From contig JAWOAS010000211.1 of the NCBI GenBank assembly GCA_046498405.1, positions 1-48,250 on the forward strand: a stretch of DNA of 48,250 bases. Direction: 5' to 3'. The position numbers were made by a program, and so were the translations under genes. The notes beneath the pieces were generated by a model that was not told the DNA's origin, searched no databases, and saw nothing but the letters and a program-made list of their open reading frames with translations. Each line of letters starts with the position of its first letter. Positions within the stretch are counted from its first letter, which is position 1. Origin of the DNA: T1Sed10-49 sp046498405. Lineage in GTDB: Bacteria; Actinomycetota; Nitriliruptoria; Euzebyales; Egibacteraceae. Of this stretch, positions 26,883 to 34,692 are shown piece after piece.

Positions 26883-28579
26883 CGGCTACCTCCCTTGGTG
26901 GTCACGGCGGGATCGGGCGCCGAGGGGCGCGGTGGCACGCTCGACGCCTCGCCGTTGTAGGAGACGTCGGGCACGAGGAGGTCGAGGTACTCGTCACGGA
27001 AGTGGTCGAGCGTCGACACGACGGGGTTGGGGGCGCTCTGACCGAGCCCGCACAGGCTCGTCTGCCGCACGGTGCGGCAGAGGCTCTCGAGGTGCTGGAG
27101 GTCGCGCTTGCGGCCCACCCCCTCGCAGATGCGGTCGAGCAGGGCGTGCATCTGCACGGTGCCGGCCCGGCACGGCGCGCACTTACCGCAGCTCTCGTCG
27201 CGGCAGAACTCCATGTAGAAGCGCGCGACGTCGGGCATGCGCATCGTGTCGTCCATGACGACGAGCCCGCCCGAGCCCATCATCGACCCGAGCTGGCGCA
27301 GGCTCTCGTAGTCGACGGGCGAGTCGAGCAGCGAGGCCGGCAGGCAGCCACCGGAGGGCCCACCGCTCTGCGCGGCCTTGAACTCGCGACCGCCCGGGAT
27401 GCCACCGCCGATGTCGTAGACGATCTCGCGCAGCGTGATGCCCATCGGCACCTCGATGAGCCCGGTGTTGACGAGCGAGCCGGCGAGGGCGAAGACCTTC
27501 GTGCCCTTGCTCTTCGGCGTGCCCACCTCGCCGAACCACTCGGCGCCGTTGGCGACGATCGCGGGGATGTTGGAGAGCGTCTCGACGTTGTTGATCATCG
27601 TCGGCTGGCCCCACAGCCCCTTCTCGGTCGGATAGGGCGGGCGCAGCGACGGGGTGCCGCGACGGCCCTCGATCGAGGCCATGAGCGCGGTCTCCTCGCC
27701 GCAGACGAAGGCCCCGGCGCCGATGCGGACCTCGAGCTGGAGGTCGAAGTCCGAGCCGAGGATCTTGCGGCCGAGCAGCCCCTGACGCCGCGCGACGCGG
27801 ATCGCCCGCTCGAGGCGCTCGACCGCGGTGGGGTACTCCGCGCGGACGTAGATGTAGCCGTGGCTCGCGCCGGTGGCGTACGCCGCGATGATCATGCCCT
27901 CGATGACCCGGTGGGGGTCGTCCTCCATGATCGTGCGGTCCATGTAGGCGCCCGGGTCGCCCTCGTCGCCGTTGGCGATGAGGTACTTCGGGCTGCCCTC
28001 GGCGCGGTGGAGCATCTCCCACTTCTTCGCCGTGGGGTAGCCCGCGCCACCACGCCCGCGCAGACCGCTGTCCTCGATGAGCTCGATGACCTCCTCGGGC
28101 GCGAGGTCGCTGAGGGCGTGCGCGAGGGCCTGGTAGCCACCCTCGGCGACGTAGTCCTCGATGCGCTCGGGGTCGATGCGCCCGGCGTTGCCGAGCACGA
28201 TCTTGCGCTGGCGGGAGAAGAACGGCTGGTCCTCGTCGAGGACGTGCTCGTCGATCTCCTTGCGCACGACGACGTGCTCGCGGATGATCCGGCGGGCGAT
28301 GTCGGGGGTGACCCCGGCGTACATCGTCGCCGCGCCGGCGCGGGGCTCGACGCGCACGAGCGGACCCGAGCTGCACAGGCCCATGCAGCCGGTCGGCACG
28401 ACCTGGACGTCGGAGTTGATGTCCTGCTGCTCGGCGGCCTCCTCGAGGGCCTGGCGCGTCGGCCCGGCGCCGGCCGACAGGCAGGCGGTGCTGCTGCAGG
28501 CCTTGACGCGCGTGGTGTAGCGGCTGCGCATCTCCAGCTCGGAGTGCGCGACGTCGTGGAGATCGATCTGCTTGGCCAT
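26879..28579 (-). CDS. hoxF: Hydrogenase diaphorase subunit, NADH/FMN-binding
   Basis: 566 residues, homologous to NuoF with an N-terminal thioredoxin-like [2Fe-2S] domain. The N-terminal domain has Cys pairs in KACSSTACLSAG and PTGCMGLCSSG. GLRGRGGAGYPTAKKW is the NADH site, NGDEGDPGAYMDRTIMEDDP the FMN site, and the C-terminal [4Fe-4S] cluster is ESCGKCAPCRAGT plus Cys in TSLCGLGQSAPNP. It interconverts NAD(H) and the electrons of H2. ATG 28579 shares one base with the hoxE stop (TGATG). Confidence 0.96.
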   Translation of the reverse strand: MAKQIDLHDVAHSELEMRSRYTTRVKACSSTACLSAGAGPTRQALEEAAEQQDINSDVQVVPTGCMGLCSSGPLVRVEPRAGAATMYAGVTPDIARRIIREHVVVRKEIDEHVLDEDQPFFSRQRKIVLGNAGRIDPERIEDYVAEGGYQALAHALSDLAPEEVIELIEDSGLRGRGGAGYPTAKKWEMLHRAEGSPKYLIANGDEGDPGAYMDRTIMEDDPHRVIEGMIIAAYATGASHGYIYVRAEYPTAVERLERAIRVARRQGLLGRKILGSDFDLQLEVRIGAGAFVCGEETALMASIEGRRGTPSLRPPYPTEKGLWGQPTMINNVETLSNIPAIVANGAEWFGEVGTPKSKGTKVFALAGSLVNTGLIEVPMGITLREIVYDIGGGIPGGREFKAAQSGGPSGGCLPASLLDSPVDYESLRQLGSMMGSGGLVVMDDTMRMPDVARFYMEFCRDESCGKCAPCRAGTVQMHALLDRICEGVGRKRDLQHLESLCRTVRQTSLCGLGQSAPNPVVSTLDHFRDEYLDLLVPDVSYNGEASSVPPRPSAPDPAVTTKGGSR

Positions 28580-29118
28580 CAGGTGCTCGCCTCCGTGGGC
28601 TCGCGCTCGAGCATCTCGCCGACCCGCTCGAGGGTGGACTCCGGGGTCTGGTGGCTCGTGACGACGCCGTCGACGACGACGACGGGCGCGAGCCCGCAGG
28701 AGCCGACGCAGCGCGCGGTCGTCACGGTGAGCTGGCCGTCCTCGGTCGTGCTGCCGGGCTGGACCCCGTAGGCCTGCTCGAGCTCGGCGACGATGCCCTC
28801 GGCGCCCTTGACGAAGCACGCCGTGCCCATGCAGACCGTCGCGGCGTGCTCCCCCGACGCGCTGAAGGTGAAGAGGTGGTAGAAGGTCGCCACCCCGTAG
28901 ACCCGGCTCGGTGGCAGCTTCAGCTGGCGCGCGAGGTAGAGGAGGATGTCCTCGGAGAGGTGCCCGAAGAGGTCCTGGGCGACGTGGAGGACCTCGATGA
29001 GCTGGTCCTGCTGGTAGCGCACCCGCCGTAGCGTCTTGTCGAGCAGGGCGAAGCGCTCATCCCCCGAAGGGTGGCCCTCGTCCTGCTGGGCACGTTCCGC
29101 CGTTCGTGGCTCAGCCAT
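28579..29118 (-). CDS. hoxE: Hydrogenase diaphorase subunit, NuoE-like
   Basis: 179 residues with a thioredoxin-like [2Fe-2S] fold: helical N-terminal part (LPPSRVYGVATFYHLF is the NuoE signature), then CMGTACFVKG and TTARCVGSCGLAPVV with the four cluster cysteines. First gene of the hox operon. HoxE is the extra subunit of cyanobacterial-type Hox enzymes and is absent from the Ralstonia soluble hydrogenase. The ATG has AAGGG about 8 nt upstream. Confidence 0.94.
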   Translation of the reverse strand: MAEPRTAERAQQDEGHPSGDERFALLDKTLRRVRYQQDQLIEVLHVAQDLFGHLSEDILLYLARQLKLPPSRVYGVATFYHLFTFSASGEHAATVCMGTACFVKGAEGIVAELEQAYGVQPGSTTEDGQLTVTTARCVGSCGLAPVVVVDGVVTSHQTPESTLERVGEMLEREPTEAST

Positions 29119-29416
29119 TCGCGACCCTTCGTGATCGACGCAGCCTCACCGCGCCCCACCGCCCGTCGGGGTGGCGGGGCGCCCGCGGCGCGCCTGACGT
29201 TGATCGATGGTGCTTGAGCCTGCCTCGTCGCGGCGGCGGGGGGAAGCGATGGAAGTCACGACGCAGTCGGGACCCTCGGACCATGCCGGCCGCTCCCCTT
29301 GGCCCTGTGGGGGCGTCGCGCGGGGCTGCATCGTGACGGTGGTGCCACCGCCCGCGCCATGCGCACCGTGTCGCCGCGCCCGGCGCGCGACGGCGTCGAC
29401 GACAGGAGACCCACCC
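29119..29416. promoter_or_regulatory. Divergent control region between hoxE and hypC
   Basis: 298 nt without a gene. The heptamer TGATCGA occurs twice, at 29132-29138 and 29201-29207; the second is inside TTGATCGATGG. Imperfect G+C hairpins occur near 29151-29183. AGGAGAC at 29404-29410 is the hypC ribosome binding site. I found no convincing -10 for either side, and no perfect FNR/CRP-type palindrome. The frame upstream of hypC is open, but HypC needs Met-Cys at its N-terminus. Confidence 0.35.
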
Positions 29417-29695
29417 ATGTGCCTCGGGATCCCCGGCCGCATCGTCGAGCACGTCGACCCGGCCAACGCCATCGCCAAGGCCGACGTCGGCGGGGTGCGG
29501 CGCAACATCAGCGTCCAGCTCCTCGAGGCCGACGGCCTCAGCCCCGACGTCGGCGACTGGGTGCTCATCCACGTCGGCTTCGCGATGGCCGCGATCGACG
29601 AGGAGGAGGCCGCGGAGTCCTTCCGCCGCCTCGCCCAGCTCGGGCAGGTCTACGAGGACGAGCTCGCCGAGCTCGCCGACAGCGACATCGAATGA
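29417..29695 (+). CDS. hypC: Hydrogenase assembly chaperone HypC
   Basis: 92 residues starting MCLGIPGRIVE, the conserved N-terminus whose Cys2 holds the iron precursor and contacts HypD and the large subunit. The OB-fold core NISVQLLEADGLSPDVGDWVLIHVGFAMAAI and a helical tail follow. AGGAG lies 7 nt upstream. First gene of hypC-hypC2-hypD-hypE; the stop overlaps the next ATG (ATGA). Confidence 0.96.
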   Translation: MCLGIPGRIVEHVDPANAIAKADVGGVRRNISVQLLEADGLSPDVGDWVLIHVGFAMAAIDEEEAAESFRRLAQLGQVYEDELAELADSDIE

Positions 29696-29988
29696 GCGCC
29701 GAGGCGAGCACCGGCGGCCCCGCGCCGCGCGCCGAGCCGGCGCCGGCGGGCCGGGGCCTCGGCCTGGCCGCGACCGAGGCCGTCGTCGTCGCCGGGGCGG
29801 GTCCGGCGTGCATCACCTGCGGCGACGAGGCCGTCGAGGTCACCGTGCTCGCCCTCGAGGACGGCGACCTCGCGCTCGTCGACACCGGCGCGGGCACCGA
29901 GCACGTCAGCGTGATGCTCGTCGACGCGCTCGTCGGCGACCGCATCCTCGTCCACGCGGGCGAGGCGATCGGGAAGGTCCAGGGATGA
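29692..29988 (+). CDS. Second, variant HypC/HupF-family protein
   Basis: 98 residues. After an Ala/Pro-rich tail of about 35 residues comes a HypC-like OB fold: CITCGDEAVEVTVLAL, then LVDTGAGTEHVSVMLVDALVGDRILVHAGEAIGKV. The C-terminal GDRILVHAGEAI aligns with the GDWVLIHVGFAM of HypC. The essential Met-Cys N-terminus is missing; instead Cys40 and Cys43 form a C-x2-C. It sits between hypC and hypD with 4-nt overlaps on both sides, so it is made with them. It may serve one of the two hydrogenases or have another role in the HypCD complex. Confidence 0.82.
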   Translation: MSAEASTGGPAPRAEPAPAGRGLGLAATEAVVVAGAGPACITCGDEAVEVTVLALEDGDLALVDTGAGTEHVSVMLVDALVGDRILVHAGEAIGKVQG

Positions 29989-31109
29989 AGTACGTCGACG
30001 AGTACCGCTCGCCGGAGATCGCCGCACAGCTCTCCGCCGAGATCGCCGCGCTGGCCGACGGCGGCCAGCACAAGATCATGGAGATCTGCGGGGGCCACAC
30101 CCACACGATCTACCGCCACGGCATCGAGGACCACCTGCCCGACGGCATCGAGCTCGTCCACGGCCCCGGCTGCCCGGTGTGCGTCATGCCGATGGGCCGC
30201 ATCGACGACGCCATCGCCATCGCCGAGCAGCCCGACGTCATCATGACGAGCTTCGGCGACATGCTCCGCGTGCCCGGTGGACGGGGGTCGTTCCTCGACG
30301 CCAAGGCCGCCGGCTGCGACATCCGCATGGTCTACTCCCCCCTCGACGCCCTCAAGGTCGCCCGCAACCACCCCGACAAGCGCGTCGTCTTCACCGCCAT
30401 CGGCTTCGAGACGACCGCGCCGTCGACCGCGGCGACGCTGCTGCGCGCCGCCGCCGAGGGCCTCGAGAACTTCGCGGTGTTCTGCAACCACGTCCTCGTC
30501 TGCCCCGCGGTGCAGGCCATCCTCGACGCCCCGGGCCAGGACCTCGACGGCTTCCTCGGCCCCGGCCACGTCTCGACGGTCATCGGCGCCGCACCCTACG
30601 AGTTCGTCGCCCGCGACTACGGCAAGCCGATCGTCGTCAGCGGCTTCGAGCCCCTCGACATCCTCGAGTCGATCTACCGCCTGCTGCGTCAGCGCGTCGA
30701 GGGCCGCGCCGAGGTCGACAACCAGTACACGCGCGTCGTGCCCTGGGACGGCAACGCCCGCGCCCTCGAGGTCATCGACCGCACGATGGTCCCGCGTGAC
30801 GCCTTCGAGTGGCGCGGCCTCGGCACGATCCCCGACTCCGCCCTCGGGCTGCGCGAGGAGTTCGCCGCCTTCGACGCCGAGCGGCTCTTCGACCTGCCCG
30901 GCGCGGTCGTCGAGGACCCCCGGGAGTGCCAGTGCGACGAGGTCCTCACCGGCCAGATCAAGCCCTGGGAGTGCGGGGTCTTCGGCACCGCGTGCACCCC
31001 GGAGACCCCGATCGGCACGTGCATGGTCTCGAGCGAGGGCGCCTGCGCGGCCTACTACCAGTACGGGCGCTTCAACCGCGCCGCGGCGGCCGCGGGGGCC
31101 GGGGCATGA
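29985..31109 (+). CDS. hypD: Hydrogenase cofactor assembly protein HypD
   Basis: 374 residues. The scaffold on which Fe(CN)2CO is put together with HypC. Visible motifs: CGGHTHTIYRHGI, HGPGCPVCVMP, SFGDMLRVPGG, GFETTAPSTA and the C-terminal [4Fe-4S] region (ECQCDEVLTGQIKPWEC, FGTACTPETPIG, SSEGACAAYY). Full length. Overlaps hypC2 upstream and hypE downstream (ATGA). Confidence 0.97.
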   Translation: MKYVDEYRSPEIAAQLSAEIAALADGGQHKIMEICGGHTHTIYRHGIEDHLPDGIELVHGPGCPVCVMPMGRIDDAIAIAEQPDVIMTSFGDMLRVPGGRGSFLDAKAAGCDIRMVYSPLDALKVARNHPDKRVVFTAIGFETTAPSTAATLLRAAAEGLENFAVFCNHVLVCPAVQAILDAPGQDLDGFLGPGHVSTVIGAAPYEFVARDYGKPIVVSGFEPLDILESIYRLLRQRVEGRAEVDNQYTRVVPWDGNARALEVIDRTMVPRDAFEWRGLGTIPDSALGLREEFAAFDAERLFDLPGAVVEDPRECQCDEVLTGQIKPWECGVFGTACTPETPIGTCMVSSEGACAAYYQYGRFNRAAAAAGAGA

Positions 31110-32221
31110 GCGCCCCGCAGCCGGAGGACGGCGCCGGGCAGCGCAGCGCCGCCGAGCGCGAGCAGGAGGTCCTCGACCGGGCCGAGCGCGCGCGTCGCCG
31201 CGCCCCGAAGGTCCGCGAGGAGCGCATCACCCTCGCCCACGGCGCCGGGGGGCGCTCCTCGCACGCGCTGACCGAGGCGGTCTTCCTCGAGGCCTTCAGC
31301 AACCCCGCCCTCGACGCGCTCGAGGACCAGGCCATCGTCGAGGTCGGCGGCGAGCGCCTCGCGCTGACGACCGACTCCTTCGTCGTGAGCCCGCTGTTCT
31401 TCCCCGGAGGGTCGATCGGCGACCTCGCGGTCAACGGCACCGTCAACGACCTCGCGGTCTCCGGCGCACAGCCGCGCTTCCTCTCGGCGGGCTTCATCAT
31501 CGAGGAGGGCCTGCCCGTGGCCGACCTCGAGCGCATCGTCGCCGACATGCGCGCCGCGGCCGCCGCGGCGGGCGTGACCATCGTCACCGGCGACACGAAG
31601 GTCGTCGAGCGCGGCAAGGGCGACGGCTGCTACATCAACACCGCCGGGGTCGGCGTGCTCACCCGGCCCATCGAGCTCGGCGCGCGCTTCGCCCGCCCCG
31701 GCGACGCCGTGCTCGTCTCCGGGCCGATCGGCGAGCACGGCATCACGATCCTCCTCTCGCGCGGCGACCTCGACATCGAGTCCGACATCGAGAGCGACAC
31801 CGCCCCGCTGCACGAGCTCGCCGCGGCGGTGCTCGACGCCGCCGACGGCGTGCGCTGCATGCGCGACGCCACGCGCGGCGGGGTCGCCACGGTGCTCAAC
31901 GAGATCGCCGGGTCCGCCGACGTCGCCATCCACCTCGCCGAGGGCGCGCTGCCGCTGCGGCCCGACGTCGTCGGGGCCTGCGAGGTCCTCGGCATCGACC
32001 CGCTCTACGTCGCCTGCGAGGGCCGCATGGTCGTCGTCGTCGACGGCGCGCAGGCCGACGCCGCGCTCGCGGCGATGCAGGCCCTGCCCGCGGGCGCGCA
32101 GGCCGCCCGCATCGGCACCGTCGCCGACGACCCCCCCGGCATGGTCCTGCTCGAGACGACCTTCGGCGGCAACCGCGTCGTCGACGTCCTCGTCGGCGAC
32201 CCGCTGCCGCGCATCTGCTGA
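31106..32221 (+). CDS. hypE: Carbamoyl dehydratase HypE
   Basis: 371 residues of the PurM/AIR-synthase fold. It uses ATP to turn the S-carbamoyl group on its C-terminal Cys into the cyanide ligand. ITLAHGAGGRSSHAL, TDSFVVSPLFFPGG, GDTKVVERGKGDG and the terminal PRIC (Cys371) are all present. An N-terminal extension of about 40 charged residues precedes the fold. It ends 7 nt from the convergent hypF stop. Confidence 0.97.
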   Translation: MSAPQPEDGAGQRSAAEREQEVLDRAERARRRAPKVREERITLAHGAGGRSSHALTEAVFLEAFSNPALDALEDQAIVEVGGERLALTTDSFVVSPLFFPGGSIGDLAVNGTVNDLAVSGAQPRFLSAGFIIEEGLPVADLERIVADMRAAAAAAGVTIVTGDTKVVERGKGDGCYINTAGVGVLTRPIELGARFARPGDAVLVSGPIGEHGITILLSRGDLDIESDIESDTAPLHELAAAVLDAADGVRCMRDATRGGVATVLNEIAGSADVAIHLAEGALPLRPDVVGACEVLGIDPLYVACEGRMVVVVDGAQADAALAAMQALPAGAQAARIGTVADDPPGMVLLETTFGGNRVVDVLVGDPLPRIC

Positions 32222-32233
32222 GCGGGCCTCAGC
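32217..32233. terminator. Small hairpin over the hypE and hypF stop codons
   Basis: GCTGAG-CGGGC-CTCAGC: a 6-bp stem that includes both convergent TGA stops. Too short to be sure of termination. Confidence 0.3.
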
Positions 32234-34550
32234 CGAGCATCCCGGCGCGGTCACGCGCGACGGCCACCGCGGCCTGCCCGAGGCTGATGCCGCCGTCGTT
32301 GGCGGGCACGCGCTCGTGGACGAGGACGCCGAAGCCGGCCGCGCCGAGGCCGTCGACGACGGCGTCGAGCAGGCGGAGGTTCTGGAAGACCCCCCCGGAG
32401 AGCGCGACGGTGGACAGGCCCGTGCGCTCGCGCAGCGCGACGCAGGCCGCGACGGTGCCGGCGGCGAGGCCGTCGTGGAAGCGCGCGGCGACCTCGCCCG
32501 CGCTCGCGCCTGCGGCGAGATCGTCGACGACGGCGCGGACGAGGGCACCGGCGTCGAGGCGCAGCGGCGGGCCGTCGAGCAGCGGTAGCGGGTAGGCGCC
32601 GCGGTCGGCGGGCTCGGCGGCCTGCTCGAGCTCGATCGCGGCCTGCCCCTCGTAGGTGATGACGTCGCGCACACCGGCGAGCGCCGCGACGGCGTCGAAG
32701 AGCCGCCCGACGCTCGAGGTCGCCGGCGCCTGCACGCCACGGCGCGCGAGCTCGGTGACCGCCCCCCAGCGCTCGGCGTGGCGCTCGGCCACGGCCAGCG
32801 GCGGCGGGTCCCCGTCGTAGGCGACCTCGACCCAGGCCGCGGCCATGCGCCAGGGCTCGCGGATCGCCGCCTGCCCGCCGGGCAGCGCGACGCTGGCGAG
32901 GTGGCCGACGCGCTCGAAGCCGGTGAGGTCGGCGGCGAGGAGCTCGCCACCCCAGATCGTGCCGTCGGTGCCGAGGCCGAGCCCGTCGTAGGCCACGCCG
33001 AGCACCGGGCCGGCCTCGCCTGCGTCGGCGAGGCAGGAGGCGATGTGCGCGTGGTGGTGCTGCACGCCGGTGAGGGCGACACCCTCGAGGTCGACGGCGT
33101 GCTTCGTCGAGAGGTACTCGGGGTGGAGGTCGTGGGCCACGACGGTGGGGTCGACGTCGAAGAGGCGCGAGAGGTGGGCCACGCCCTCGGTGAACGAGCG
33201 CAGCGTCTCGTAGTTCTCGAGGTCGCCGATGTGGGGGGAGACGAAGGCGTAGCGGTCGCGGGCGAGGCAGAACGTGTGCTTGAGCTCGGCCCCGCAGGCC
33301 AGGACGTGGCGGGGCGCCGCCGCGGCCAGCGGCACCGGCTGGGGCGCGTAGCCGCGCGCGCGCCGGATGAGGAGCTCGCCGCCTCGCCAGGCGCGGGTCA
33401 CCGCGTCGTCGATGCGCATGTGGATCGGGCGGTCGTGGCTGAGCACGCCGTCGGCGATGGGACCGAGCCGCTCGGCGGCCTCGTCGTCGCGGTAGGCGAT
33501 CGGCTCGTCGGAGCGGTTGCCGCTCGTGAGCACGAAGGGCCCGGGCAGCGCCTCGGCGAGGAGGTGGTGCAGCGGCGTGTAGGGCAGCATGACCCCGAGC
33601 TCCCGGCTGCCGGGGGCCACCGACGGGGCGACCGGCGCGTCGGGCCGGCGCGGCAGGAGCACGATCGGCCGACGCGGGCCCGACAGCAGCGCCGCGGCGT
33701 CGGGGCCGACCTCGCCGAGGGCGCCGGCGGCGTCGAGATCGGCGGCCATGAGGGCGAAGGGCCGCTCCTCGCGGTGCTTGCGGGCGCGCAGGGCCGCGAC
33801 CGCGGCCTCGTCGGCGGCGAGCACCGCGAGGTGGTAGCCGCCGAGGCCCTTGATCGCGAGGACCTCGCCGGCGACGAGGCGGGCGGCGGCCTCGGCGACG
33901 ACCGCGGCGTCCCCGCCGGCCTCGGCCGGCTCCGGCGAGGGGGTCAGGCGCAGCCGTGGGCCGCAGGCGGGGCAGCAGGTCGGCTGTGCGTGGAAGCGCC
34001 GGTCGGCGGGGTCGTGGTACTCCGCGGCGCAGTCGGCACAGAGCGGGAAGCCGGCCATCGTCGTGTTCGGTCGGTCGTAGGGCACGTCGGTGACGATGCT
34101 GTAGCGCGGCCCGCAGTTCGTGCAGTTGAGGAAGGGGTAGCGGTAGCGGCGGTCGCGCGGGTCGAAGAGCTCGGCGAGGCAGGCCTCGCACGTGGCGGTG
34201 TCCGGCGAGACGAGCGTGCGCCGGGCCGCCCCCGCGAGGCTCTCGACGATCGTGAAGCCGCCGTCACCCCCGCGCGGCGGGACGGCCTCGACGTCGACGG
34301 ACTCGACGACGGCCAGCGGCGGCGGGTCGGAGCGCACGGCGTCGAGCGCGGCGCCGACCGCCGCCGCGGGCCCCTCGAGCTCGGCGAAGACGCCGTCGGC
34401 GTCGTTGCCGACGAGGCCCGAGAGGCCGCGCTCGACGGCGAGGCCGTGGACGAACGGGCGGAAGCCCACGCCCTGGACGACCCCGCGCGCCCGCAGGCGC
34501 ACGCGGACGACCTCGCCGCCCCGCGGGGCGGTCTCCGGGCCAGACGGCAC
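32229..34550 (-). CDS. hypF: Carbamoyltransferase HypF
   Basis: 773 residues. It makes carbamoyl-adenylate from carbamoyl phosphate and loads HypE. Domains: acylphosphatase (RARGVVQGVGFRPFVHGLA, about 17-100), two zinc fingers (CEACLAELFDP, CTNCGPRYS, CADCAAEYHDP, CCPACGPRL), YrdC-like (KGLGGYHLAV, RKHREERPFALM) and Kae1-like (GVQHHHAHIASCLAD; LSGGVFQN). GTG 34550 is chosen because GAGGAGGAGG lies 5 nt upstream and a TACGCT -10 lies at 34590-34595; in-frame ATGs further up would be outside the transcript. It is transcribed opposite to both hypE and the group 3b operon. Confidence 0.96.
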   Translation of the reverse strand: MPSGPETAPRGGEVVRVRLRARGVVQGVGFRPFVHGLAVERGLSGLVGNDADGVFAELEGPAAAVGAALDAVRSDPPPLAVVESVDVEAVPPRGGDGGFTIVESLAGAARRTLVSPDTATCEACLAELFDPRDRRYRYPFLNCTNCGPRYSIVTDVPYDRPNTTMAGFPLCADCAAEYHDPADRRFHAQPTCCPACGPRLRLTPSPEPAEAGGDAAVVAEAAARLVAGEVLAIKGLGGYHLAVLAADEAAVAALRARKHREERPFALMAADLDAAGALGEVGPDAAALLSGPRRPIVLLPRRPDAPVAPSVAPGSRELGVMLPYTPLHHLLAEALPGPFVLTSGNRSDEPIAYRDDEAAERLGPIADGVLSHDRPIHMRIDDAVTRAWRGGELLIRRARGYAPQPVPLAAAAPRHVLACGAELKHTFCLARDRYAFVSPHIGDLENYETLRSFTEGVAHLSRLFDVDPTVVAHDLHPEYLSTKHAVDLEGVALTGVQHHHAHIASCLADAGEAGPVLGVAYDGLGLGTDGTIWGGELLAADLTGFERVGHLASVALPGGQAAIREPWRMAAAWVEVAYDGDPPPLAVAERHAERWGAVTELARRGVQAPATSSVGRLFDAVAALAGVRDVITYEGQAAIELEQAAEPADRGAYPLPLLDGPPLRLDAGALVRAVVDDLAAGASAGEVAARFHDGLAAGTVAACVALRERTGLSTVALSGGVFQNLRLLDAVVDGLGAAGFGVLVHERVPANDGGISLGQAAVAVARDRAGMLG

Positions 34551-34589
34551 GCGGGCCTCCTCCTCGCTGCGGCACGGACCGACGGGCGC

Positions 34590-34595
34590 AGCGTA
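34590..34595 (-). promoter_or_regulatory. -10 element TACGCT for hypF
   Basis: Minus strand, 39 nt before GTG 34550. Predicts a leader of about 33 nt containing the strong ribosome binding site. It lies in the 142-nt divergent region shared with the group 3b operon. Confidence 0.5.
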
Positions 34596-34692
34596 GCGAG
34601 GGGCCATCGGCGCCGCGCCTTGGGACCTTCGGCACGCGACGAGCCGCGACCCTCGGGAGAGGATGCGCCACAGCGCGTCACCGGAGGTCGCC

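Noticed and set aside
29195..29215. FNR/CRP-type box in the hox-hyp region (TTGATCGATGG)
   Set aside because: The second half of the palindrome (ATCAA) is missing, so only the repeated heptamer is reported.
29119..29300. Sigma-54 type -24/-12 promoter for hox
   Set aside because: Only a poor GG-N10-GC match, and actinobacteria normally lack sigma-54.
29207..29416. In-frame extension upstream of hypC, including an ATG at 29249
   Set aside because: HypC function needs Met-Cys at the very N-terminus, and AGGAG lies just before ATG 29417.
34663..34692. Earlier in-frame ATG for the group 3b beta subunit
   Set aside because: It has no ribosome binding site. ATG 34693 has CGGAGG at proper distance and starts where the family begins.
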